64,000 bases of DNA from Sphingomonas telluris (lineage in GTDB: Bacteria > Pseudomonadota > Alphaproteobacteria > Sphingomonadales > Sphingomonadaceae). The notes beneath the pieces were generated by a model that had not been told where the DNA came from, made no database searches, and worked only from the letters and a program-made list of their open reading frames with translations. A program made the translations under genes and the position numbers. This document shows, in pieces, positions 34,926 to 43,691 of the stretch. The stretch spans positions 1,860,001 to 1,924,000 of the forward strand of contig NZ_JAKZHW010000001.1 of NCBI RefSeq assembly GCF_022568775.1, written 5' to 3'. Numbering within the stretch: the stretch's first letter is position 1; each line of letters begins with the position of its first letter.

Positions 34926-36137
34926 GTGGCAACTTTCCGATCACTGAGGGCGCTGCAAGTTGAGAAGCTGGGTGTAGGCACATACGCCGATGGCGGAAAC
35001 CTCTTCCTGAGGGTTCGAAGTTCGGCATCACGACAGTGGATCTTCCGATACAAGCTGGGAGGCCGCGTCACCGAGATAAGCATCGGTCCGACGCGCGTAG
35101 TAAGTTTGCGCGAAGCCCGCGATACAGCAGAGGCTATGCGACGCGCCGCAAGGCAGGGCGTTGATCCTAGGAGCGTCTTGAAAAGGAGCAATTCCCAAGG
35201 TTTGACCTTCCGCGACTATGCCGAGCGATTAATTGCGCATCGTTTGCCATCATTGAAGCCCGGCCGTCACCAGGACAAGTTCGGCAATTCTCTTCGTGAC
35301 TATGTGTACCCCTTCATTGGTCGGTCGCGGCCTTTGGAGATCGGGTTTGCTGACGTTGAAAACATTTTGAAGCAAGCCGTCTGGGATTCTCGCCAAGGCC
35401 GCCTCCGCCCATTTTGGAATTGCAAATACGAAACCGCGAGCCGCGTGCGGCGACGGATAGAAGCTGTTCTGGATTACGCAGATCGTGTCGAGGGCAACGA
35501 CCGACGGAATCCGGCTGCGTGGAAGGGTGGATTGGAACACAGTCAATTGGGACGCCGCCCGAGGGTTGTCCATCGTGCGTCACTGCCACACGCGGCGGTA
35601 CCAAATTTGATGTCAAGGCTCCGAGCAGCGAAGAGCCAAAGCTCCCTTTGCTTGAGGTTCATTATCTTAACGGGCGCTAGGTCTGGTGAAGCGAGGGCCG
35701 CCACTTGGTCGGAAGTCGACTTAGAGAATGCGCTTTGGACCGTCCAAGCTAATCGAACGAAGATGGGCGTGCTTTGGAGAGTTCCTCTCAGCGAGGAAGC
35801 GTTATCCATCCTGACTGAACTCCGCTCCTCGGTCGATGAGGCTCACGATTACGTCTTTGCAGGTCCGACCAAAAAACCGTTATCGGACGTCGCAGTGAGC
35901 AAGGCGCTTCATGCATTCGAACCTCATGTGACGGTCCATGGTTTTCGAGCGTCGTTCCGAACGTGGGGTGCAGAGCAAGGGCAGTTTGCGAATGAAGTGC
36001 TGGAAAGAGCACTTGGACACGTGGATGCCAACAAAGTTCGTGCCGCTTATCAGAGAAGCGACCTCCTTGAAGAGCGTAGAAAGCTCGCACATGAGTGGTG
36101 CGCTTACCTTAGCCCTGCAGGTTCCTTTCCCTCGTGA
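34926..36137 (+). CDS. Tyrosine-type site-specific integrase (P4 family)
   Basis: This 403-aa protein starts at GTG 34926. The N-terminal DUF4102-like arm-binding domain (to about 90: YADGGNLFLRVR, REARDTAEAM) precedes a SAM-like core-binding domain and a catalytic domain. The full active-site set is visible: Arg252 (TGARSGEARAATW), His338 and Arg341 (VHGFRASF), His365 (ALGHVD) and nucleophile Tyr375 (AAYQRSD). P4-family integrases typically use tRNA 3' ends, agreeing with the tRNA-Leu repeats. It appears intact, 150 nt inside the left repeat and reading into the island. Confidence 0.96.
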   Translation: MATFRSLRALQVEKLGVGTYADGGNLFLRVRSSASRQWIFRYKLGGRVTEISIGPTRVVSLREARDTAEAMRRAARQGVDPRSVLKRSNSQGLTFRDYAERLIAHRLPSLKPGRHQDKFGNSLRDYVYPFIGRSRPLEIGFADVENILKQAVWDSRQGRLRPFWNCKYETASRVRRRIEAVLDYADRVEGNDRRNPAAWKGGLEHSQLGRRPRVVHRASLPHAAVPNLMSRLRAAKSQSSLCLRFIILTGARSGEARAATWSEVDLENALWTVQANRTKMGVLWRVPLSEEALSILTELRSSVDEAHDYVFAGPTKKPLSDVAVSKALHAFEPHVTVHGFRASFRTWGAEQGQFANEVLERALGHVDANKVRAAYQRSDLLEERRKLAHEWCAYLSPAGSFPS

Positions 36138-36266
36138 GGCCAGCGCCGGGACGCGGCTGTCCGAATACTATTTTCCCGTTTCTACCAGGCGAGACGGGCT
36201 TACGAGGCTGGCGAGCGCTTGTTCACAGGTCTGGATTGGCGGAAGGTGCCGAAACGGGGAGTATTC

Positions 36267-39200
36267 ATGGCAAGTAGCCGCGGCACGCTGTTCAGTGAGT
36301 ATTACCTGTCTGAAGGCGTTGCTACCGCGTCGGACTGGGAAAGCACATTCTCGCAGCTCGACAGCGTCCGCGCGCAAGTCACCGCGCTCCTCGACGATTT
36401 CGCCGGGCGGAATGCGCCCGGGGAAGCGGAAACCGAAAGCGATCTAGTAGAGCCATTACTACACATTTTAGGGTGGACCGACTTCCTTCCGCAGATTCGT
36501 ACATCTGCAAGAGGCAGGACGGATGTTCCGGATTATCTGTTGTTTACGTCGGAATCGGCCAAGGCCGCTGCGACGATCCTGTCCCCAGCAGAGCGTTATC
36601 GACAGGGCGCGGCCATTGTTGAGGTCAAGGCTTGGGAGATCCAGCTCGACAAGGCATCCAAAGAGATCAGTGCGGGCGCGCCGTCCACACAAATTCTGCG
36701 ATACCTTAGCGCCGTAGAAGCTCATTCCTCGGGTTCGATCCGATTTGGGATGCTGACGAATGGCCGGGTTTGGCGACTCTACGACGTGAAGGCGTCGTCC
36801 CGCCTCGAAGGATTTGTCGAAATCGATTTGTACGAGGCGGTCGAGAGAGTTGTGGTTAGCCCCGACAGCCGTCGGGATGCCGATCATTTACTGCGCCTTT
36901 TCATGTTCCTCTTCGGAAAAGACGGGTTTCGCAAAGACGCAGGACAACAAACGCGTCTTGTGCAAGCCTTGCGTGACAGCAAGGGTTTCGAAGGGCGCGT
37001 TACCGAGGCCCTCGCCGCCACAGTTTTTGAGAACGTCTTCCCGTCCCTGGCAAATGCAATTTCAAGCGCCGATCCCGACCGGCCGAAAACGCCAAGCATT
37101 TCCTATCTCAACGAGGTCCGCGACGCTGCCCTGACTTGGCTCTACAGACTTCTCTTTGTCCTTTATGCTGAGGACCGCAGCCTGTTGCCCACCAGGGCGC
37201 GCCGGGATGGCCTCTGGGCTCTCCGAAATGAGGTGGCTCGTGCTATTGATAACAGCGAGCTGCTCAGCAGTAGCCGTCGAAACTACGACGGCGACCTAAG
37301 GGACCTTTGGACACAAATCGATCTGGGCGACGAGGATATTGGCTTGCCGCCATACAACGGCGGGCTCTTCCGACAGGGCCGTTCCGAGCTCCTCGATCGT
37401 TCATTGATCTCTGACGCCGACTTCGCCCCCCTCCTCGACGCTCTGTCTAGAGAGCGCATTGAGGGACGAGCCAAATTCATCAATTACCGAGATCTGTCGG
37501 TCCAGCACCTCGGGTCTGTCTACGAGCGCCTTTTGGAATTCGATTTAGCCGCTGCAGATGGATTGATTGTTACCCGGCCTCAGGCCTTCGCCCGCAAGAC
37601 AAGCGGCAGCTACTATACCCCCGAGGACCTGGTAATGCTGGTTATCAGGCGGACCGTCGGTCCGCTTGTTGCGGAGCGCAAGGCTTCTTTCGAAACGCGA
37701 GCTCACGAACTGCAGCGTGGTAGCGGATCGCCAGAACAAGCAAGAGAGCAGCTCTCTGAGCTCGATCCCGCGGCGAGAATCTTACAACTGCGCATCTGCG
37801 ATCCGGCAATGGGGTCGGGTCACTTCCTCGTTAGTTTGGTAGATTTTCTTGCTGACGAAGTTCTGAAAGCGACAGACGAGGCGGCCGAGCTCGCGTCTTG
37901 GGCGGATTATAGCTCGCCCTTGCTCACACGCTTGATCAGCATTCGTAGTCACATAATGTCGGAGGCCCGGCTGCATGGCTGGGCGGTGCACGATGAGCAG
38001 CTGATTGATCGGCAGCTGGTGAGGCGGATTATCCTCAAACGAGTGATCCATGGCGTCGACAAGAATCCGATGGCAGTGGAACTAGCCAAACTCTCACTCT
38101 GGCTCCACACGTTTACCGTCGGCGCACCCCTCTCCTTTCTCGACCATCATTTGCGCTGTGGGGATAGCCTTTTCGGAGAGTGGGTACGACCTGCCCTAGA
38201 CACGTTAGCAGGGCGCGGACTTTTTGGGCGAGATGCAGTCTTGCGCGCCGCAAAGGCTACGCAATCGATGCAGCGCGTAGAAGAGCTCAGTGACGCCGAT
38301 ATCACTGAGGTCAGAGCTTCGCGCAGCAACTTCGCTGAAGTCAGCCGCGAGACCGCAGATGCGCACAAATTACTGAGCTTGTTGCAAGGCTGGCGATGGA
38401 TCGGCGCGTCAACTGAAAGCGCTCGGAAGGAGGCGCGCAAGCTGCGGCGTGAGGCAGATGCCATAGCATTACGGGACCCGAAAGGTGCCCTACGGTTGGG
38501 CGAGGCGAGCTCCTTTTTAGCGAGACGAGTCGTCGCCCTTGATCGTCTCCTCGAAGGTGAATTCGGTGACATCAACGTCGCAATCGATAATTTCTATGGT
38601 CGAGTGACAGATCCAGATCCGGCCGTAGCGCAGCTAGCAGAAGCACGGTCTGTTGCGGAGACTACCAACTTCCTTCACTGGGAGATCGACTTTCCTGGCG
38701 TGTGGAGCGACTGGACCAGCGATTCACCCGAAGGAGGCTTCGACGCGGTAATTGGCAATCCGCCTTGGGACCGCCTGAAAATGCAGGATGTTGAGTGGTT
38801 CGCGGCACGCGAGCCAGAAGTTGCCTACGCGACAAGAGCGTCTGATCGGAAACGAATGGTTGAGGCGCTTCGCAAGACGCGGCACCCCGTGGCTCTGGAT
38901 TACGAGCGCGCTTCCCGCCACGCCAGCATGGCCGCCCGCATGGCAGCGTTACCACCTGAGAAGGGAGGGCAATACCCTCTGCTCGGCGGCGGAGATGTAA
39001 ATCTATATTCACTCTTTGTAGAGCGAGCAGAGCGACTTGTAGCAAAGGATGGATTGGTTGGTCTGCTCGTCCCAAGTGGGATCGCTGGAGACCTAGGAGC
39101 CAGCACGTTCTTTCGAAGCATCAGTACAACGGGACGTCTCAGTTCCCTGCTTGATTTCGCCAACAAACCGACGTCCAGAGACAACGCTTTTTTCGAAGGG

Positions 39201-40451
39201 GTTGATAGCCGCTTCAAGTTCTCAGCGCTGATTTTTGGTGGAACCTCGCGGACTTCCGAACAGGCTGAATGCGGGTTCTTCCTAGTCGGGACATCAGATC
39301 AGGATCTGGCTTCAGAAACGTTCCGATTGAGCCCCGCCGATTTCGCAGCGGTGAACCCAAATAGTGGTACCGCGCCTGTCTTCAGAAATCGCCGCGACGC
39401 CGCCCTGATTACCGGAATTTATAAAAGGATTCCAATTCTCGTTGACCACAACACACCCGAGCCGGAACGGCCTTGGAAGGTTCGTTATCGCACGATGTTC
39501 CATATGACGAACGATAGCGACAAATTTCGAACTGCCGAGGAATTAGCCAATAGTGGCTGGTATCAAGTTGAAGGCGGATACTGGCGCAAGGGCATCGAGG
39601 AAGCCGTACCTCTCTACACGGGCCGGATGTTCAACCAATTCGACCATCGCGCGGCTGGAGTAGAAGTCAACGAAGAGAATCTCCACAATCCCGCTTTGAG
39701 CGATCGAGCGTCTACTGAGCAAAAGGCAGATCCTTCATTTAAGCCGAGCCCGCAATTTTGGGTCAAATGGTCTGAGGTTGAGCCGAAGAGAGATTGGTGC
39801 TTGGCATTTCGGGACATCGCGCGACCTACAGATGTGCGTACTATAATTGCGGCCGTGCTTCCGAAGGCAGCGTATGGCAACAAAGCTCCACTGCTTTTGA
39901 CCGCAGATGCTCAAAGTGCCGCGTTGCTCTTGGCCAATCTCAATTCGTTTGCGTTGGACTTCGTTGCGCGTTCGAAGATTCAATCTGCGAATGCAAACTG
40001 GTATATAATGGAGCAATTGCCCATCCTCACTCCCAATGCGTACGACCGGAGTTTCGGTCACAGATCCGCATCGGAAATTGTAACTGAGGAAGTTCTTGCA
40101 TTAACTTATACTGCGCACGATCTTGCGGAATTTGCGCGGGACATGGATTACCTTGATGAGACTGGCGACGTGCGTACGCCAATCTTGTGGAACGACGAAG
40201 ACCGGCGGCAACGTCGCGCTCGTCTAGATGCGCTCTATTTTCATCTGTACGGGCTGTCTCCAGACGACGCCCATTACGTACTATCCACTTTCCCCATCGT
40301 GCGCCGCAAAGACGAGCTGGAACATGGGCATTTCGTCACTCGTGATCTAATCATCGGGCACATGAGAGCGCTTCAGGCCGGAGATTCCCGTGCGATTATC
40401 TCCTCCCAAGCAAGCCGTTCAAGAGGTCCGAAAATGAATGATGCCGCCTAA
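36267..40451 (+). CDS. Type IIG-like restriction-modification enzyme (Eco57I/MmeI type)
   Basis: This 1394-aa protein from ATG 36267 has the SD GGGGAG; a TTG at 36219 would add 16 residues. N-terminal nuclease-like region: TDVPDY (Asp89) and IVEVK (Glu119, Lys121) fit a PD-(D/E)XK site. The central N6-adenine methyltransferase has SGSYYTPEDLV, motif I DPAMGSGHF (residue 512) and motif IV NPPW (residue 831). A C-terminal ~400-residue target-recognition region follows. Fusion of nuclease, methylase and specificity parts is the type IIG plan; BREX PglX lacks the N-terminal nuclease. The 3' end overlaps the PLD gene by 14 nt. AT-rich compared with core genes. Confidence 0.85.
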   Translation: MASSRGTLFSEYYLSEGVATASDWESTFSQLDSVRAQVTALLDDFAGRNAPGEAETESDLVEPLLHILGWTDFLPQIRTSARGRTDVPDYLLFTSESAKAAATILSPAERYRQGAAIVEVKAWEIQLDKASKEISAGAPSTQILRYLSAVEAHSSGSIRFGMLTNGRVWRLYDVKASSRLEGFVEIDLYEAVERVVVSPDSRRDADHLLRLFMFLFGKDGFRKDAGQQTRLVQALRDSKGFEGRVTEALAATVFENVFPSLANAISSADPDRPKTPSISYLNEVRDAALTWLYRLLFVLYAEDRSLLPTRARRDGLWALRNEVARAIDNSELLSSSRRNYDGDLRDLWTQIDLGDEDIGLPPYNGGLFRQGRSELLDRSLISDADFAPLLDALSRERIEGRAKFINYRDLSVQHLGSVYERLLEFDLAAADGLIVTRPQAFARKTSGSYYTPEDLVMLVIRRTVGPLVAERKASFETRAHELQRGSGSPEQAREQLSELDPAARILQLRICDPAMGSGHFLVSLVDFLADEVLKATDEAAELASWADYSSPLLTRLISIRSHIMSEARLHGWAVHDEQLIDRQLVRRIILKRVIHGVDKNPMAVELAKLSLWLHTFTVGAPLSFLDHHLRCGDSLFGEWVRPALDTLAGRGLFGRDAVLRAAKATQSMQRVEELSDADITEVRASRSNFAEVSRETADAHKLLSLLQGWRWIGASTESARKEARKLRREADAIALRDPKGALRLGEASSFLARRVVALDRLLEGEFGDINVAIDNFYGRVTDPDPAVAQLAEARSVAETTNFLHWEIDFPGVWSDWTSDSPEGGFDAVIGNPPWDRLKMQDVEWFAAREPEVAYATRASDRKRMVEALRKTRHPVALDYERASRHASMAARMAALPPEKGGQYPLLGGGDVNLYSLFVERAERLVAKDGLVGLLVPSGIAGDLGASTFFRSISTTGRLSSLLDFANKPTSRDNAFFEGVDSRFKFSALIFGGTSRTSEQAECGFFLVGTSDQDLASETFRLSPADFAAVNPNSGTAPVFRNRRDAALITGIYKRIPILVDHNTPEPERPWKVRYRTMFHMTNDSDKFRTAEELANSGWYQVEGGYWRKGIEEAVPLYTGRMFNQFDHRAAGVEVNEENLHNPALSDRASTEQKADPSFKPSPQFWVKWSEVEPKRDWCLAFRDIARPTDVRTIIAAVLPKAAYGNKAPLLLTADAQSAALLLANLNSFALDFVARSKIQSANANWYIMEQLPILTPNAYDRSFGHRSASEIVTEEVLALTYTAHDLAEFARDMDYLDETGDVRTPILWNDEDRRQRRARLDALYFHLYGLSPDDAHYVLSTFPIVRRKDELEHGHFVTRDLIIGHMRALQAGDSRAIISSQASRSRGPKMNDAA

Positions 40452-41550
40452 CATGGCCATTACAGTTTGCCTTCGGGAGCAGAAGACCGGCAACTCGAAG
40501 GGCCTTTACCAAGATCTAAACAGACTGCTTCGTACGCCAGGCTTGAAATCGGTTAGATTTTGCGTGGCATATGCACGATGGGATGGAATTGGACTTATTA
40601 GTGAGTCCCTTGAATCTTTTCTTAGCAACGGTGGATCATTCGACAGCATTTTCGGTGCTGGAAACGGCGTAACGACCCCTGACGCTTTGTATTACGGCCT
40701 TGCCCTCGGGGCCCGTTTTCCCGGTCGCACCTACGCCGGGTTCGTCGAAGACACTTATCAAAATGCCATATTCCATCCGAAGATCTACGAATTCAGATTC
40801 GAAAACGAAGTCGTAGCCCTCCTGGGATCTGCAAATCTAACCGGCGGTGGACTCTCTCGTAATTCCGAACTCGGGGCCGAGCTTCGCTGCCCCATGGGTC
40901 AGCCGTTTGAAAAGCAACTTGCTGACTATTGGATCGAAGCAAAGAAGACCGCGAAAGCGGTGTCGCTTGCAGAAATCCGTAGACTGGCGTCCTCAGCTGG
41001 TGCGGGCTCCGAACGTCGGGATGAGGTTGGAGGCGCGAAGAAAGGGAAGCCCTATCTCACGACTGGAGTGAGAACTGCCCCCAAGCCCCTATTCGCTCAG
41101 ATCCTCAACCTACCAAACTTCTCGAACGACAAAAAACTGAAGTTATTAGCGGAAATGGATGCGCTGTCTGACAAGCCAACGCATCTGTATCTGCAGATCT
41201 TTGCGCGCGAGACCGGTGGCTCGAAGGGAAAGTCGGGAACCGCGGTGCAACTCCCGGTGGGTACTTTAGGAGCATATTTCGGATTACGCGACGACGAAGA
41301 GAGAATGGTGACCTTTCGGTTTCCGAGCGAGGAAATCGCCTCTCGGATTACTCACTTTTCCAACAGCACTCACCAAGTGCGGTTGAGCCCTATTATGACC
41401 GTCAACCGCCCCGCGATCCTTCATCTCGAGCGAGCTGGTGAGGATTTGTACTCCGCTAGGTTCGTTCCAGCGTCCGCATACAATGGGACTTTGGAATCCA
41501 AATGCCCGAACCAGACGCGAAAGGGCGCGCGCAGATGGGGCGTTTTTTAG
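40438..41550 (+). CDS. PLD-superfamily nuclease (BfiI/NgoFVII-like)
   Basis: This 370-aa protein starts at ATG 40438 (AGAGG 11 nt upstream); ATG 40453, one base after the upstream stop, is an alternative. A single HKD-type motif is present: His113 and Lys115 in FHPKIYEF, then LLGSANLTGGGLSRNSELG with Ser131/Asn133/Glu. One motif per chain implies a homodimeric active site as in BfiI, a metal-independent restriction endonuclease. The C-terminal half (about 200-370) may be a B3-like DNA-binding domain. The 14-nt overlap couples it to the IIG enzyme. It could be the main nuclease, or a DrmC-like accessory, though no DISARM helicase is present. Confidence 0.8.
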   Translation: MMPPNMAITVCLREQKTGNSKGLYQDLNRLLRTPGLKSVRFCVAYARWDGIGLISESLESFLSNGGSFDSIFGAGNGVTTPDALYYGLALGARFPGRTYAGFVEDTYQNAIFHPKIYEFRFENEVVALLGSANLTGGGLSRNSELGAELRCPMGQPFEKQLADYWIEAKKTAKAVSLAEIRRLASSAGAGSERRDEVGGAKKGKPYLTTGVRTAPKPLFAQILNLPNFSNDKKLKLLAEMDALSDKPTHLYLQIFARETGGSKGKSGTAVQLPVGTLGAYFGLRDDEERMVTFRFPSEEIASRITHFSNSTHQVRLSPIMTVNRPAILHLERAGEDLYSARFVPASAYNGTLESKCPNQTRKGARRWGVF

Positions 41551-41686
41551 AAGCCACAACTCGCCCAGTTTCCTCTTAGCGTCTCGGCACTTGAAGGATC
41601 GCGATAGCGAGTTCTCTTCCAATCTCAACACCGCTTGTCACGGCGCTGCTCCTACACCTTTAGCGCCGGAGCAAATAACCCCCCCT

Positions 41687-41707
41687 CGCGCGCGCGCGCG
41701 TTTTTTT
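41687..41707 (+). terminator. (CG)7 tract followed by T7
   Basis: Fourteen alternating C/G bases (41687-41700) run straight into seven T (41701-41707), 137 nt after the PLD gene. The tract is self-complementary and can fold as a short GC hairpin before the U-run, so it may be the terminator of the restriction operon. It is also a candidate Z-DNA former. A second hairpin (GCCCC-ggt-GGGGC) follows near 41735-41747. Confidence 0.5.
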
Positions 41708-41763
41708 AGGGCTGTTTTTGGGTATACCCCGTTTGCCCCGGTGGGGCCTTCTAGCGGCAGGAA

Positions 41764-41781
41764 TGGGTCGAAAGCCGCCAT
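41764..41781. repeat. Dispersed 18-bp repeat, left copy
   Basis: TGGGTCGAAAGCCGCCAT. The copy at 42525-42542 differs at one base (17/18) and has the same orientation. The two flank the thermonuclease gene. The word resembles a short intergenic repeat I recall as frequent in sphingomonads, so it may be a REP-like element rather than a boundary of this gene. Confidence 0.5.
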
Positions 41782-41819
41782 TAGGAGACCATTGAACATT
41801 GTCGCGATACGGTGCGGAT

Positions 41820-42512
41820 ATGAAGGTGTTTTCATTCCTCGTACTGCTCCCCTTTGCTGCAGCTGGGGCCGCGGAAACACCGATTTATGGGTTAGGCCAA
41901 GCTAAGGACGGCGACAGCCTGATGGTTGGCGAAAAGGAAGTCCGCCTGTTCGGCATCGACGCTCCGGAGTTCGACCAGACCTGCAAGCGCGGCGGCCAGA
42001 ACTGGGGCTGCGGCTCCGCCGCTGCTGACGAGCTGATGAAGCTGGTGACTGGCAAGCAGGTCCGATGCGATTCCATGGGCGTCGATCAGCACCAGCGCAT
42101 CCTTGGGCGGTGCACGGTCGGAACAACCGACATCAATCGGACGATGGTCGCGACGGGCTATGCCGTCGCCTATCGCCACTACTCATCCGATTACGTCTCC
42201 GCCGAGGAGATGGCGAAGGCTTACAAGCGTGGGCTTTGGGCCGGGACGTTCCAGATGCCTAGCGATTACCGGCACAGCGGCGAGCCGCAGGTCGAGCCGG
42301 GAAGGCCGATGAGGGCCAAGCGCGCCGCATCCAGCGACTGGCAGGGACGCGCCAACGGCAATTGCAACATCAAGGGCAATCGCAACCGGAAGGGTCAGTG
42401 GATCTACCACCTTCCGGGCATGCCGTATTACGATCAGACACGGGCAGAAGAGATTTTCTGTACTGAGGCCGATGCCCAAGCTGCAGGGTATCGTCGAGCA
42501 ATCGTAAGATGA
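41820..42512 (+). CDS. Secreted thermonuclease-family protein (SNase-like)
   Basis: This 230-aa protein from ATG 41820 (MKVFSFLVLLPFAAAGAAE, signal peptide) has an SNase-like OB-fold: KDGDSLMV, VRLFGIDAPEFDQTC, QRILGRCTVG and DINRTMVATGYAVAYRHY carry the family Asp/Arg/Glu pattern. A small C-terminal domain (GNCNIKGNRN...YYDQTRAEEIFCTEADA) matches the sunset/Cys-containing extension often attached to these nucleases. Export suggests action on extracellular or periplasmic nucleic acid. It lies inside the island, flanked by 18-bp repeats. Confidence 0.88.
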   Translation: MKVFSFLVLLPFAAAGAAETPIYGLGQAKDGDSLMVGEKEVRLFGIDAPEFDQTCKRGGQNWGCGSAAADELMKLVTGKQVRCDSMGVDQHQRILGRCTVGTTDINRTMVATGYAVAYRHYSSDYVSAEEMAKAYKRGLWAGTFQMPSDYRHSGEPQVEPGRPMRAKRAASSDWQGRANGNCNIKGNRNRKGQWIYHLPGMPYYDQTRAEEIFCTEADAQAAGYRRAIVR

Positions 42513-42837
42513 GGGCGTGGAGTTTGGGTCGAAAGCTGCCATATCCTTTTGGCCGCTCTAGAAGATGCAGATGCAGCGCATTGAAGCGGGGAACGCGGTC
42601 TCATCAAAGCCCGATACCCTGGCACCGCCCCACCACCTTTGACTCCGAGGCGCTACCCAGCCCCGGCGATTAGGAATGACGGTAAGGGCGATGGTCGTCG
42701 ACAAGCCCGGCCCGCCACCGCAGCGTCAACTGCCTCGCTCGCACTCTCTCGTCGCTTTTTGGGGCAGAGAGTTGCCCGCGGTCCCGAACACGGCACCAGT
42801 TCAGGCAATGTTGTTGTTGTGGGAATGGATTTGCAAT
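42513..42837. other. Gene-free stretch in island
   Basis: Apart from the right copy of the 18-bp repeat at 42525-42542 I see no convincing gene, RNA or strong hairpin. Small frames here have unnatural composition. It may be remnant sequence. Confidence 0.5.
42525..42542. repeat. Dispersed 18-bp repeat, right copy
   Basis: TGGGTCGAAAGCTGCCAT, same orientation as 41764-41781 with one substitution, located 13 nt after the thermonuclease stop. Confidence 0.5.
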
Positions 42838-43110
42838 CTAGCGCGAAAACGAGGTTCGTCGATGTTGTGGATTTATCTGAGGTCGAACTCGCAACCTGTA
42901 GATACTGATGCGCTTGGCGGTAGCGCTGAATACGTAAGCTGCCCACTTGTTGCCGACGACGACTATCGTTTCTTGCTCCTCCAGAAGCGTTGAAAGTGAC
43001 AAGGTCGTATCGCGGCCTCCAAGATACCCGCGAAGGAAGACCACATCCGGTCCGCTTTTGGCCGTCGCGGCGAATTGGTCGTATGTCCGAAAGTTGCTGG
43101 CCCAAGCCAT
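42838..43110 (-). CDS. Hypothetical 90-aa protein in island
   Basis: ATG 43110 follows AGGGG with 6-nt spacing. The sequence MAWASNFRTYDQFAATAKSG then LLEEQETIVVVGNKWAAYVF alternates helix and strand as in a small alpha/beta protein. The last ~20 residues are Arg/Gln-rich and may be non-native, for example after a frameshift. The 40 extra upstream codons in the frame look non-coding. No family recognised. A long hairpin at 43146-43194 lies just upstream on the same strand. Confidence 0.4.
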   Translation of the reverse strand: MAWASNFRTYDQFAATAKSGPDVVFLRGYLGGRDTTLSLSTLLEEQETIVVVGNKWAAYVFSATAKRISIYRLRVRPQINPQHRRTSFSR

Positions 43111-43145
43111 CAAAAACCCCTGTTTTTTGGTGAAGCGCTGGGATG

Positions 43146-43194
43146 GGCAAGGACGACCAGTCCCCATCAGCGATGGGGCTGGTCCGCCCTTGCC
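43146..43194. other. Long imperfect inverted repeat (hairpin)
   Basis: The inner stem GACCAG-t-CCCCATC (43155-43168) pairs with GATGGGG-CTGGTC (43172-43184), with one bulge and a 3-nt loop. The outer arms GGCAAGG and CCTTGCC extend it with mismatches to about 22 bp per arm. It sits 36 nt upstream of the 90-aa gene. It could be a structured leader, a small RNA or a transposon-derived hairpin. Otherwise 43111-43406 holds nothing recognisable. Confidence 0.55.
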
Positions 43195-43406
43195 GCGGTC
43201 AACTGCTCTTCGGAGCCAGCAGCCGTTCAAGGGGTCCCGCCTGGCCGCCAGGCGATGACTCAGCAGCTACTTGCGGGATTGGCGGCTCCCGGCGACCCCG
43301 CTTCTGCCGTTCGGACTGCGGTTGGGGCTCTGGTCGCGTCCCACGGTAACCCCATAGCTGAGCCACCCCGCCGTTATCCGACAATGGCCCAGTAGCCTAA
43401 GTATCC

Positions 43407-43580
43407 TCAGGTCGGCGTCTGACGGCCGACGAATGCTTTGAGACTTTCGACGGGTATCAACGTTCGCCGTCCGATTTTGAAAGTCGCGAGGCGGCCATTC
43501 TGTATCAACGCGTAAATCGTCGTACGTCCGACCCCCAGAGCATGGGCGGCCTCGTGTACTGAAGTTGCGATAACGTCCAT
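43407..43580 (-). CDS. Excisionase/AlpA-like helix-turn-helix protein
   Basis: This 57-aa protein from ATG 43580 reads MDVIATSVHEAAHALGVGRT, then TIYALIQNGRLATFKIGRRT, then a VESLKAFV helix and PT at the end. This is the winged-HTH plan of the excisionase (MerR-like, HTH_17) family: helix-turn-helix, wing FKIGRRTLIP, and final helix. Such proteins act as directionality factors or regulators on integrative elements. It partners functionally, not positionally, with the integrase at 34926. The upstream sequence GGAGACAAACG offers an SD. Confidence 0.82.
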   Translation of the reverse strand: MDVIATSVHEAAHALGVGRTTIYALIQNGRLATFKIGRRTLIPVESLKAFVGRQTPT

Positions 43581-43691
43581 CGTTTGTCTCCGCTCAGGAT
43601 GCTCGGGGCATTGTCAGCTCAGACGAAGGCGAGATCACTGGACTTTTTTCCAGATAAATGGACAGCAACCGTTCGCGAGGGGCTTGGACAT

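Noticed and set aside
36267..41550. DISARM or BREX system
   Set aside because: No DrmA/DrmB helicase and DUF1998 genes, no BrxC/PglZ; only a methylase-type gene and a PLD gene.
42653..43150. 165-codon minus-strand frame in the island
   Set aside because: Ser/Arg/Thr-rich with no SD; it overlaps the more protein-like 90-aa frame at 42838-43110.
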